Positions 8,438 to 16,572 of a DNA stretch of 53,595 nt are shown piece by piece. Location: NCBI GenBank assembly GCA_029379215.1, contig JAQYWO010000022.1, positions 1 through 53,595 of the forward strand, read 5' to 3'. Position 1 is the first letter of the stretch. Each line of letters starts with the position of its first letter. A program made the position numbers and the translations under genes. Under the pieces are notes generated by a model that did not search any database, was not told where the DNA came from, and worked only from the letters and a program-made list of their open reading frames with translations. Source of the stretch: Rhizonema sp. PD37 (GTDB taxonomy: Bacteria; Cyanobacteriota; Cyanobacteriia; Cyanobacteriales; Nostocaceae).

Positions 8438-8839
8438 ATGAATCAGAAAGAGAATAATGCAGAATCGAGTGTGGATCAATCTTCTCTACATTCAGGTGAA
8501 CGTTACTGGGGAAAAGTTGAGGTTATAGAGGAAGGAGATACTTATAGAATTAGTCGTGTTGAAATTAAACCTAAGTACAGCATTAAACCGCAAATTCACT
8601 ATCATCGTAGTGAACATTGGGTAGTAGTCTCTGGGACAGCAAAGGTGGTTTGTGGTGATGAGGAAAAACTGCTTAATCGAAACGAGTCAACCTATGTCCC
8701 TCCGGCAACACTTCATATAGTTGAAAATCCGGGGTTCATTCCGTTAATTGTTCTGGAAATTCAAAATGGTGAATATTTAGGTGAAGATGACATAGAACGC
8801 CCTCATGACTTAAATTTGGCCAAGTCTGTCGCACAGTAG
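8438..8839 (+). CDS. cupin protein, mannose-6-phosphate isomerase type II-like
   Basis: The start at 8438 gives 133 residues; the open frame reaches back to 8312, but the extra residues do not look like a cupin. The double-stranded beta-helix motifs are visible: HYHRSEHWVVVSGTAKVVCGDE (metal-binding His pair and Glu-type position) and later PPATLHIVENPGFIPLIVLEIQ. The order matches the C-terminal cupin of GDP-mannose pyrophosphorylase/phosphomannose isomerase (COG0662). As a stand-alone domain it may be a sugar-phosphate isomerase or simply a small-molecule-binding cupin. No operon partner is adjacent. Confidence 0.8.
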   Translation: MNQKENNAESSVDQSSLHSGERYWGKVEVIEEGDTYRISRVEIKPKYSIKPQIHYHRSEHWVVVSGTAKVVCGDEEKLLNRNESTYVPPATLHIVENPGFIPLIVLEIQNGEYLGEDDIERPHDLNLAKSVAQ

Positions 8840-9146
8840 AACTGATTGTACTTCCACTAGTAGTAAGTGTGTACTTTTAAATATCAGTATAACAGTAGTG
8901 TCGTTCCCCTAGTTTCCAAAACTGAAGTGCAACGATCAGAAATAGAATGCCCGCCATTGGGGAAATGTAACAAAACCACAAAGGCACTGAAAAAGTATTT
9001 TCCTTTTCCAGCACAGCTAGGAGAGGAAAATAGTTCACGCAAGCAAGTGGTACTAAGAAAGTGAAGAATTGCTGAAACCACTTTCTATAAATTGAAAATG
9101 GGTACTCAGCGGTTTCGACTCCTCCATAATTAATTTTCGGAAAGGT

Positions 9147-9485
9147 TTATTGAAGAAACTTGATATTAAGTTCTAACTTCTCTCCCAGCCACAGGGCATG
9201 TTCTGTATGGTCTTTGAGATCATTCCCTGTCTCAGGGTGAACAAGAATATCCAACTCCTCACGATTAAGCATCAACCAGGGAACGACTTTGCTAAACTGT
9301 TCTGGAGAAAATGCAACTTGATACATCGCTTTTGGGTGTGGACCAATGGGTTTGTCATGCCAACGTCCAAGCCGCACGTCAAAATCTTCTAATCCGGAGC
9401 GTACACGCGCAGCCGTTTCACGAGTTACGGGATCGAAATAAACATGAGCGTGAAAACCCCTGATTTTAACAGTATCTTCTTTCAT
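9147..9485 (-). CDS. DOPA 4,5-dioxygenase family protein
   Basis: A 112-residue protein from the ATG at 9485, chosen because GGAG lies nine bases before it and family members start close to this point; the frame stays open to 9533. The sequence shows the family's conserved His positions: FHAHVYFDP near the start, GPHPKAMYQV in the middle, and LDILVHPETGNDLKDHTEHALWLG near the end. In plants and fungi such enzymes cleave DOPA extradiolically (betalain pathway). In cyanobacteria the substrate is unknown and may be another catechol. Confidence 0.85.
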   Translation of the reverse strand: MKEDTVKIRGFHAHVYFDPVTRETAARVRSGLEDFDVRLGRWHDKPIGPHPKAMYQVAFSPEQFSKVVPWLMLNREELDILVHPETGNDLKDHTEHALWLGEKLELNIKFLQ

Positions 9486-9670
9486 CGCTCTCAACTCCAC
9501 TTTTTGCTCTAAAAGGTATTTAAACGATATCAAAACTTATGTTATCTTGAAAGCGATATACTACGAAACCTTTGTCAATTTACTGTAGTCATACGTAAAT
9601 CTTAAAATAGTGCATCAAAAAAGGTACGTAGTTGCGCTTTAGTTGCAAAGGAGTAAGTAGGAAGTTTACT

Positions 9671-10546
9671 ATGGCTATCCAAACTGTTGGGATATTAAGT
9701 CCAGGTGATATGGGGCAGGCGATCGCTGGTGTACTGAATCAGCATGGATTGAGAACGGTTGCAGCGCTGGATAACCGTAGTCAAAGAACTCGACAATTAG
9801 CAACTGAGGCAAAAATTGAGGATGTAGGTTCACTCAATCGCCTTGTCTCCGAATCAGATGTGTTGCTTTCAGTACTAGTGCCAGCATCTGCTACCGAGGC
9901 AGCAAAGCAGGTAAGTGAGGCAATACGCAACGTTGGTAAAAACCTTCTGTATGTGGACTGTAATGCGATCTCACCTGATAAAGTCAGAACAATTGAGGAC
10001 ATTATCCAAGCGTCTGGAGGGCGTTTTGTGGATGCGGCAATCATTGGTCCACCACCACGTATGCCAAATCGTACCCGAATTTACGCATCGGGAGTGCATG
10101 CAAGCGAACTAGCACAGTTACGTGACTCTGGACTGGATATCCGTGCGATCGGTGATGAGATCGGGCAGGCTTCAGGTTTGAAGATGTGCTATGCCGCACT
10201 AACGAAAGGGCTAATAGCGATTGGCACGGAATTACTCATTGCCGCACATCGCCTAAATTTAGAAGAGCCATTGTGGGATGAATTGTCCACTAGCCAAAAA
10301 GAACTGGTTGACTGGTTAACTCGTTCTATACCAACGATGCCACCGAAAGCTCATCGTTGGGTTGGTGAGATGGAAGAGATAGCAGCTACCTTTAGTGCCG
10401 TTGATTTGACAGAGCTTACCTTTGAGGGAGCAGCCAAGGTTTACCGACTTGTGCAAGAGACAGACTTAGGAAAGGAAACTCCTGAAGAACGCGATCGCAA
10501 CCGTCAACTTGCTGAGATTATTGCTAAGTTGTCAAGCAAGAAATAA
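9671..10546 (+). CDS. NAD(P)-binding 6-phosphogluconate dehydrogenase-like oxidoreductase with DUF1932
   Basis: Starting at the ATG at 9671 (GGAAG six bases ahead) gives 291 residues; the frame is open from 9632. The N-terminal Rossmann fold begins VGILSPGDMGQAIAGVL, the beta-hydroxyacid dehydrogenase dinucleotide motif. Residues after about 180 fit the DUF1932 C-terminal domain (SGLKMCYAALTKGLIAIGTELLIAA). Relatives reduce or oxidise small hydroxyacids with NAD(P); the natural substrate is unknown. It is divergent from the DOPA-dioxygenase-like gene, with a 185-base shared gap that could carry both promoters. Confidence 0.8.
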   Translation: MAIQTVGILSPGDMGQAIAGVLNQHGLRTVAALDNRSQRTRQLATEAKIEDVGSLNRLVSESDVLLSVLVPASATEAAKQVSEAIRNVGKNLLYVDCNAISPDKVRTIEDIIQASGGRFVDAAIIGPPPRMPNRTRIYASGVHASELAQLRDSGLDIRAIGDEIGQASGLKMCYAALTKGLIAIGTELLIAAHRLNLEEPLWDELSTSQKELVDWLTRSIPTMPPKAHRWVGEMEEIAATFSAVDLTELTFEGAAKVYRLVQETDLGKETPEERDRNRQLAEIIAKLSSKK

Positions 10547-11541
10547 AACCCAATATTTTGATGCCTCCGGAGCATCTTGAAGAACCTTGGGCATTAGCAG
10601 ATGTGATTTTAGGCTTGTCATCAAGTATGAGACACCGTTTAAAACCTGTCTACATTAATAGTAGTATTGGTGGTCTGCTATCCTCTTGCATATTCTAGAC
10701 TTCAGTCTCCGTACTATTAATGTAAGCATTGTCAGAAAATAAAGGCACACAATCACTAACACCAGTAGCAAGTACACTCCTTGCTACTGTAGCACTCATA
10801 AACTCGCGACGGCCAAAGACACTTGACTTGCGCTTATGCTGTGGCACACTCGGAGTAACGAGTCTCTGCGCCGCTAACTCTTATAAATCCCCAAGGGCAA
10901 GAGCCAGGGGAGAGTCAACCATATTCTCTCACTCCTGATTACTTTGCTTTTCGCTTTGGTCGGAACACTCATCCAAAGTTTCGTATGATGAAACTTTTCT
11001 CTTTGTGAGACAGATACTTATAACCGATTGGTTAAAAATAGATTGGTGATCTCTCTTTTGCATATAGTACGGCAAGTCTGTAAAGTTACCGCTTTTAAAA
11101 GAATTATGGATTATTGCATATGCAAGATACAATAAGCAAGTATTTTTTCTCTGTGATAGCCGATTTGGTGAACCAAGGAATTAAGCTCGTGCTAAGCCCA
11201 AGATATTGGAAGATCAAGACTTTTCAGTTAATACCGTTTTTTACAGATGCTCGCAGTTAATCAATTCTATGTTTGATAAGGATTGCAGACTCTGTGGCTT
11301 TTCTTTTTTCCTATTCACTCGCTGTTCGCGACTTTTAACAAAACTACAACGTGCGATGTCTACGACGGGCTACACCTATGCAGTCTTAGGAAAGAGCATG
11401 TGAGATTGAGGGAATTACTGCCTTGTTGGTACTATTTATTACTTAGAAAATATATTGCGTGTGTAACCAATTCGTATAAAAATTGAGTTAGAGTAGATAT
11501 CTCGTTAATATGTACGTAACCTTTACGGTGGAGGACTGAGA
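10547..11541. other. gap of about 1 kb without a recognisable gene
   Basis: Several frames of 45-70 codons are open here but none has recognisable motifs, a convincing ribosome site or good codon use. The only clear structure is the inverted repeat at 10651-10724. Confidence 0.4.
10651..10724. repeat. 74-bp element with perfect 13-bp inverted ends
   Basis: TACATTAATAGTA (10651-10663) is the exact reverse complement of TACTATTAATGTA (10712-10724). The inside does not code. It could be a MITE-like element; no second copy is seen in this window. Confidence 0.5.
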
Positions 11542-11832
11542 ATGAATAAGAAATCATTGTTTTCAGGAATTGCTATTGCAACAGCAGTTCTAGGTTTGGG
11601 TATGACCAATCCTGTTGAGGCTACTTCTTCTATTGCAAAAACAGCCGATATCTCATCTGAAGTATCTGGACGTTCTCAACTATTACAAACACCCTCGTCT
11701 GAGCTAATTGCATATCGACGTTGTCGTACAGTACGAGTGTACCATAGAGGATCTTCTAATCGCAGATTTGGTATTGTGGGCAGAAGACAATATCGCCCAG
11801 GATATTACACCACAAGACGAGTGTGTAATTAA
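11542..11832 (+). CDS. small secreted basic protein of unknown function
   Basis: A 96-residue protein with a good ribosome site (GGAGG eight bases before ATG). Residues 1-28 form a clear Sec signal peptide (MNKKSLFSGIAIATAVLGLGM, then NPVEA), with likely cleavage after VEA. The mature part is Ser/Thr-rich and then strongly basic and aromatic: YRRCRTVRVYHRG...RRFGIVGRRQYRPGYYTTRRVCN. Two cysteines (in RRC and the final VC) could form one disulfide. The composition suggests binding to a polyanion or the cell surface. I do not recognise the family. Confidence 0.75.
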   Translation: MNKKSLFSGIAIATAVLGLGMTNPVEATSSIAKTADISSEVSGRSQLLQTPSSELIAYRRCRTVRVYHRGSSNRRFGIVGRRQYRPGYYTTRRVCN

Positions 11833-11978
11833 AGATCCTTCGCAAAGAAACGCAGCTATGAGTTAAACCGAACGAGTAGTTCTTTAATTAAAGATTCGCT
11901 CATTCAAAATTAAAAACCCTGTAAATAATGGGGCTTAAAACTTGGAAGTAGTATTTTTTTCACTACTACTCTTGAGTG

Positions 11979-12022
11979 CGAACTCGTCTGCCGGGGAAGC
12001 TTACACCCGGCAGACGAGTTCG
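11979..12022. terminator. perfect 17-bp hairpin after the small secreted protein
   Basis: CGAACTCGTCTGCCGGG (11979-11995) pairs perfectly with 12006-12022 around a 10-base loop. No T-run follows on either side, so it may act as a terminator only with other factors, or stabilise the mRNA end. It lies about 150 bases after the secreted-protein gene. Confidence 0.5.
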
Positions 12023-12075
12023 TTTACGCTCCTCCTGATGCTATCTTTCTTTAAGCCGTATTGAAAAAAAGAAAA

Positions 12076-12108
12076 ACCCGTCACAATAATTGTTAGGTAG
12101 TGACGGGT
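12076..12108 (-). terminator. rho-independent terminator on the minus strand
   Basis: On the minus strand ACCCGTCAC and GTGACGGGT form a 9-bp stem followed by TTTTTCTTTTTTTTC. It lies about 330 bases past the amino acid permease stop, so it ends that transcript or a 3' UTR. Confidence 0.7.
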
Positions 12109-12187
12109 GATCATCCTTGTGCAAGGTTTCCCTAAAAGTTAAATCCATTCTGAGGAACGATGGTGAAAGAGGAAATTATTAGTAAAT

Positions 12188-12236
12188 AAAACCCCCATTT
12201 GGCTGCAAAGACATTGCGTAATTTTGTAGGGGTTTT
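12188..12236 (-). terminator. weak terminator-like hairpin after the permease
   Basis: AAAACCCC and GGGGTTTT pair across a 33-base loop, and on the minus strand the stem runs into TTTTATTT. It is closer to the permease than the 12076 terminator but less stable. Confidence 0.35.
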
Positions 12237-12436
12237 CTGATTAGTTCTCAACTTTACTTTAATTTATTGTCCAAATCTGTGGAAAATCTGAGTTTGGGTA
12301 ATAAATGTTCCTCGCTTGATCGAATCCTGTTCACTTACAGGAATTTTATGATTGCTTTAACAAGCTATGTCCTCTAGAAATTCTCAAAGACGAATTTAGC
12401 TACTTTCATCGGGCAAAAGCGTTATTTTTCAAAGTT

Positions 12437-13933
12437 TTAACTGCTGCTATTGTGCTGTGCTTTCCGTTTCCTATACAGTACACTATGTGATTGACCGTAG
12501 AATAAATAAATCACTAGTCCCACTCCTAGCCAGACAAACAGACGTAGCCAAGTTTCTCTGGGTAGACCAACAATTAAGTACAAACAAACGAGAATGCCCG
12601 TAAGCGGTACAAACGGCACTAAAGGACATCGAAAAGGTCTGTGTAAGCCTGGCTGAGTGTAGCGTAGGTAGAGTACACCAGCACAAACTACAATAAACGC
12701 AAACAATGTTCCAATACTTACCAGCTCACTTAAGGTAGAAATTGGTACACATCCGGCGAGTACACTGACAAATACACCGAGCATTAATGTAGAAAGATGG
12801 GGGGTTCGGAACCGGCGATGAATTTTACTAAATAGAGGTGGTAGTAAACCATCGTGGGAGATACTGTAGAGGATACGTGTTTGTCCGTAAGTCAACACCA
12901 GCATGACTGAACTCAGTCCTAAAATCGCTCCAATTTTTACCGCAAGCGCCAGCCATTTCAAACCAATCACGTTCACCCCCACGGCGATTGGATCTGCCAC
13001 GTTCAACGACTTGTAAGGTACGATTCCAGTCAACACCAATGCAACTGCTATATATAGTAGGGTGGAGATGAGGAGCGAACCAACAATGCCGATGGGCATA
13101 TCTCTTTGGGGCTGCTTGGCTTCTTGTGCTGCTGTAGAAACGGCATCAAACCCGATGTAGGCAAAGAAGATAACTCCAGCACCTCTGAGAATGCCACTGA
13201 AACCATACTCACCAAATTTTCCGGTGTTGGCTGGAATAAAGGGTGTCCAGTTTGCAGAATTGATATGCCAAACCCCAAATGCCAGAAAAGCGAGAATCAC
13301 GATTAATTTGACAATAACAATAATGCCGTTGAATTTAGCAGATTCGCGGACACCAATAATTAGCAGCAACGAAATTACAGCGATCGCGGCTACCGCAGGG
13401 AGGTTAAACACCGCTTGAGTCATTGAGCCATCAGCTAGCATTACTCGGCTACCAGTTGCTGCTGTTAAAGTTGCAGGCAATACAATTCCCAAGTCTTTCA
13501 AGAAGCTGACGGCGTAACCTGACCAGCCTACGGCTACTGTTGCTGCTCCTAGAGCATATTCTAACAGCAAGTCCCAACCAATTATCCAGGCAAATATTTC
13601 GCCTAAAGTCGCGTAAGCGTAAGTATAAGCACTCCCAGCGACAGGCAGTACGGAAGCAAACTCGGCGTAACAGAGTCCGGCAAATGCACAAGTGATCCCC
13701 GCTAAGATGAAAGATAGAGTAATGGCCGGTCCCGCATACTTAGCAGCCGCTGTGCCAGTCAGTACAAAAATTCCGGCTCCGATAATACACCCAATTCCAA
13801 GGCTAATTAAGTCGAACGCACCGAGCGCACGATCCAGTGTCTCCCCAGTAGATGCCTCAGCTTGCAATTCGTCAACAGATTTTTTTTCTAAAAAATGGCT
13901 TCTATTCATAAAACAATTTGCAATGGTAAGCAT
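12437..13933 (-). CDS. APC-family amino acid permease (cationic amino acid transporter type)
   Basis: A 498-residue integral membrane protein with about 12 hydrophobic helices and few charged residues between them. The consensus TM1 segment LGIGCIIGAGIFVLTG is near residues 45-60. Features of the YfnA/CAT subgroup follow: GISCAFAGLCYAEF-like TM2, FFAYIGFDAVSTAAQEAKQPQRDMPIGI in the TM6 region, and a conserved N-terminal tail KKSVDELQAEA. It imports or exchanges amino acids in the plasma membrane. The start could also be the ATG nine codons later (13909), which better matches the length of relatives; AGAGG is very close to the first ATG. Confidence 0.88.
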   Translation of the reverse strand: MLTIANCFMNRSHFLEKKSVDELQAEASTGETLDRALGAFDLISLGIGCIIGAGIFVLTGTAAAKYAGPAITLSFILAGITCAFAGLCYAEFASVLPVAGSAYTYAYATLGEIFAWIIGWDLLLEYALGAATVAVGWSGYAVSFLKDLGIVLPATLTAATGSRVMLADGSMTQAVFNLPAVAAIAVISLLLIIGVRESAKFNGIIVIVKLIVILAFLAFGVWHINSANWTPFIPANTGKFGEYGFSGILRGAGVIFFAYIGFDAVSTAAQEAKQPQRDMPIGIVGSLLISTLLYIAVALVLTGIVPYKSLNVADPIAVGVNVIGLKWLALAVKIGAILGLSSVMLVLTYGQTRILYSISHDGLLPPLFSKIHRRFRTPHLSTLMLGVFVSVLAGCVPISTLSELVSIGTLFAFIVVCAGVLYLRYTQPGLHRPFRCPLVPFVPLTGILVCLYLIVGLPRETWLRLFVWLGVGLVIYLFYGQSHSVLYRKRKAQHNSSS

Positions 13934-14162
13934 ACCCTCTAACTTCTAGTTAGTGGCTTTAACCCAGTTCAGATGAAGAGTATAGCAATTGTTCACCTCG
14001 AGCATTGTCAAATGTAAAACAAATAAATGTAGTAGCAAATAGCCCCAACGCTACGAACGTTGTTACCGATGATGCTCGTTTGCCCTTGTCTTCTTACGAA
14101 GGGAAACGCTGCTCTGAGGGCGAATAGGGCTGTCTCACCGTTCGCCCCAATATAGAGGGTTC

Positions 14163-14289
14163 TATTATGTTCGGTAAATAAGTTATAAATAAAAGATAAG
14201 TTCTTAGTTGCGCTTTAGCTCTCTTAAACCTCGGAGAGCGCTAAAGCGCAACTACAAACTTTATTTTAAGTATTTAAACGAACATAATA
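14163..14289. repeat. MITE-like palindromic element, TATNATGTTCGGT family, copy 1
   Basis: The left end TATTATGTTCGGTAAAT and the complement of the right end TATTATGTTCGTTTAAAT match. Inside, TAGTTGCGCTTTAGC and GCTAAAGCGCAACTA pair perfectly, so the 127 bases fold into a long hairpin. Related copies are at 35522-35674 and 37212-37316, sharing the internal AGTTATAAATAAAAGATA stretch. Confidence 0.7.
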
Positions 14290-14384
14290 GCAGGGGTTTT
14301 GACGAACGCATAATTAATTTTTGGGGATATCTCTTGTAAAAAAACAGACTCTTGACTTCTCCAGAATATATGAGAAACTAATAG

Positions 14385-14397
14385 TTAGATTATCTAA
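14385..14397. promoter_or_regulatory. putative MarR-family operator
   Basis: TTAGATTATCTAA is a perfect 6-1-6 palindrome ending 29 bases before the first gene of the efflux operon. The shape and half-sites fit MarR-type operators, and a MarR gene is the third gene of the operon, so autoregulation with drug release is likely. Binding is inferred. Confidence 0.6.
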
Positions 14398-14426
14398 AGA
14401 TTTAACAAAGGAAGTGCATCCTACTT

Positions 14427-15281
14427 GTGACGAAATTGACGGGAAAAGCTGATCGCTTAAAAACGCCTGCCGACTTGCCGAAATCGGTTATATTGGAAAC
14501 TCAGGAACTCACGCGCCGCTTTCACAACTTCACTGCGGTTGATACCCTGAATATCTCTGTCCTAAAGAGTGAAGTCTTTGGTTTGCTAGGTCCTAATGGG
14601 GCTGGCAAAAGTACAGTGATTAAGATGTTGACAACGCTGCTACCACTGAGCGCTGGACGAGCAACCATAGCTGGCTATGATGTCACTCATCAGCAAGGTG
14701 CGGTGAGAAGAGTCATCGGCTATGTACCCCAAGCCCTTTCTGCGGATGGCAGTTTGACAGGCTATGAAAATCTCTTAATCTTTGCGAAGCTGTATGATAT
14801 ACCGTCTCAGCAACGCAGAGAACGCATCAGTGATGTACTAGAGTTCATGGGTTTGGAGGAAGCCGCTCATAAGTTAGTTAGAAATTATTCTGGTGGCATG
14901 ATTCGCAAGCTGGAAATTGCCCAATCCATTTTGCATCGCCCCCAGATTATGTTTTTAGATGAACCAACAGTAGGACTCGATCCGGTTGCTCGCAGCCAAG
15001 TGTGGAATATTGTGCAGGAACTTCGCGCCGATTACGGCACAACTATATTTTTAACTACCCATTTTTTAGAAGAAGCTGATAATTTGTGTCATCAGGTAGC
15101 AATTATGAACCGAGGTAAAGTGATGGCGACTGGCACACCTACAGACTTAAAAGCAGCCTTGGAAAAACCAAACGCAACCTTGGATGATGTGTTTATTCAC
15201 CATACAGGAGATGAATTAGCATCGGGAGTAAGTTATCATGAAACGGCAAAAAGCAGACGTAATGCTCGGCGGTTGGGGTGA
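14427..15281 (+). CDS. multidrug ABC transporter ATP-binding protein (DrrA type)
   Basis: A 284-residue nucleotide-binding subunit starting with GTG (AAAGGAAG about 12 bases before). Walker A is GLLGPNGAGKSTVIKML, the ABC signature YSGGMIRKLEIAQ, Walker B IMFLDEPTVGLDP and the switch His in TTHFLEEAD. The C-terminal DDVFIHHTG segment is typical of the daunorubicin-resistance (DrrA) family. It drives export together with the ABC-2 permease whose gene overlaps it by 44 bases. It is the first gene of the four-gene efflux operon behind the MarR-like operator. Confidence 0.92.
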   Translation: MTKLTGKADRLKTPADLPKSVILETQELTRRFHNFTAVDTLNISVLKSEVFGLLGPNGAGKSTVIKMLTTLLPLSAGRATIAGYDVTHQQGAVRRVIGYVPQALSADGSLTGYENLLIFAKLYDIPSQQRRERISDVLEFMGLEEAAHKLVRNYSGGMIRKLEIAQSILHRPQIMFLDEPTVGLDPVARSQVWNIVQELRADYGTTIFLTTHFLEEADNLCHQVAIMNRGKVMATGTPTDLKAALEKPNATLDDVFIHHTGDELASGVSYHETAKSRRNARRLG

Positions 15282-16092
15282 ACAGCAACCACCCTGGAGA
15301 GGCAATTTTATCTCTGCACTTATAGAACTCGTTAGCAAAACTCTTGTCTTAGCTGAACTAGAAGTGCGTAAACTCCGTCACGATCCCAGCGATTTGGTGA
15401 TCCGAGGTGTACAGCCTGTATTATGGCTGTTAATCTTTGGGCAAGTTTTCACTCGAACTCGTGCTATTCCGACAGGGGATTTATCTTATTTGGACTTTAT
15501 AGCTCCCGGTATTCTCGCTCAAAGCGTACTGTTTGTTGCCATTTTTACTGGTGGGATGACATTGATTTGGGAGCGAGATTTAGGAATTGTGCATAAATTG
15601 CTTGCCAGTCCCATACCCCGTGTGGCGATGGTGTTGGGTAAAGCCGTAGGTTGCGGTGTCAGGTGCTTGCCACAGGTAGTAATGATTTACGGTTTGACAT
15701 TGCTGCTAGGTGTTAAACTAAATCTCAATCCTTTGGCTTTACTCCAAGTAGGAGTCATTGTGCTTTTAGGGGCAGGTTGTTTTTGTGTTTTTTCACTGAT
15801 TATCGGCTGCTTGGTAAAAACGCGAGAACGGTTTACGGGAGTAGGGCAATTGCTAACAATGCCGTTGTTTTTTGCCAGTAATGCGATCTATCCCTTATCA
15901 CTGATGCCAGGTTGGCTGCATATTATTTCCAGTATCAATCCCTTGAGTTATCAAGTTGATGCCTTACGTGGTACTATGATAGTCAATGGTTCCAGTGTGT
16001 ATGGATTTGGGTTAGACTGTACAATTCTCTTGCTAACATTAATAGGTTTAACGATCATCTGTGGACGACTTTATCCACGGGTGGCGATGTAA
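15238..16092 (+). CDS. ABC-2 type permease (DrrB type)
   Basis: A 284-residue membrane subunit with about six helices and the family motif EVRKLRHDP before TM1. Typical ABC-2 features follow: DFIAPGILAQSVLF, LIWERDLGIVHKLLASPIPR, and FASNAIYPLSLMPGWLHIISSINPLSYQVDALR. The ATG at 15238 is preceded by GGGAG at a spacing of nine bases and lies inside the ATPase gene, so the two are translationally coupled. It forms the membrane channel of the exporter, probably as a homodimer with two ATPases. Confidence 0.9.
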   Translation: MKRQKADVMLGGWGEQQPPWRGNFISALIELVSKTLVLAELEVRKLRHDPSDLVIRGVQPVLWLLIFGQVFTRTRAIPTGDLSYLDFIAPGILAQSVLFVAIFTGGMTLIWERDLGIVHKLLASPIPRVAMVLGKAVGCGVRCLPQVVMIYGLTLLLGVKLNLNPLALLQVGVIVLLGAGCFCVFSLIIGCLVKTRERFTGVGQLLTMPLFFASNAIYPLSLMPGWLHIISSINPLSYQVDALRGTMIVNGSSVYGFGLDCTILLLTLIGLTIICGRLYPRVAM

Positions 16093-16110
16093 CCAGGAGA
16101 AAATAATCCC

Positions 16111-16572
16111 ATGAAGCTCGGTAAACCCTCTGAAGAATGTGCTACCAGAGTGATGGAAACAATTCCCTTATTGATGCGGTTTATCCGAGCAGATATGCGT
16201 AGTCACAATGCTGACTCTCTTTCTATACCCCAGTTGCGATCGCTATCATTTATCAATCGTAATCCCGGTACCTCATTATCTGAAGTCGCAGAACATCTAG
16301 GTGTCACCTGTGCTACAGCATCAACAACAATAGAACGGTTAGTACAACGCCTTCTGGTGCAACGTACTGAAAACCCTCAGGAACGTCGGCGAGTTGTTCT
16401 CAATTTAACGGAAGAGGGAAAGCTGCTTTTTACGCAATCCCAAGAGAAAACGAGCGCTCATATTGCCGACATTCTAGACGAGTTGACACCAGAACAAGTA
16501 TCACACATTGAAGAAGGTTTGGCTTTACTAAAAAATGTCTTCGAGCGATCATCAGTCAAAAAAGCTCCGTGA
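16111..16572 (+). CDS. MarR-family transcriptional regulator
   Basis: A 153-residue winged-helix protein with AGGAGA before the start. The central HTH reads TSLSEVAEHLGVTCATASTTIERLVQRLLVQRTENPQERRRVVLNLTEEG, with the DxR-type wing represented by NPQERRRV. The flanking helices give the usual MarR dimer. It lies 18 bases after the ABC permease and overlaps the MFS gene by 38 bases. It is probably the local repressor that reads the TTAGATTATCTAA palindrome at 14385 and is relieved by a small-molecule substrate of the pumps. Confidence 0.9.
   Translation: MKLGKPSEECATRVMETIPLLMRFIRADMRSHNADSLSIPQLRSLSFINRNPGTSLSEVAEHLGVTCATASTTIERLVQRLLVQRTENPQERRRVVLNLTEEGKLLFTQSQEKTSAHIADILDELTPEQVSHIEEGLALLKNVFERSSVKKAP

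Larger units (their letters stand above)
13934..14426. other. divergent intergenic region with a MITE and an operator
   Basis: The 490-base gap separates the divergent permease and the efflux operon. It contains a palindromic element (14163-14289) and the TTAGAT palindrome (14385-14397). No gene is seen. Confidence 0.5.

Noticed and set aside
10561..10698. 45-codon ORF after the oxidoreductase gene
   Set aside because: No ribosome site and it overlaps the inverted repeat at 10651-10724; the sequence looks partly protein-like but I cannot support it.
10729..10938. 69-codon plus-strand ORF
   Set aside because: No homology-like motif, unnatural amino acid composition and it begins inside an inverted-repeat element.
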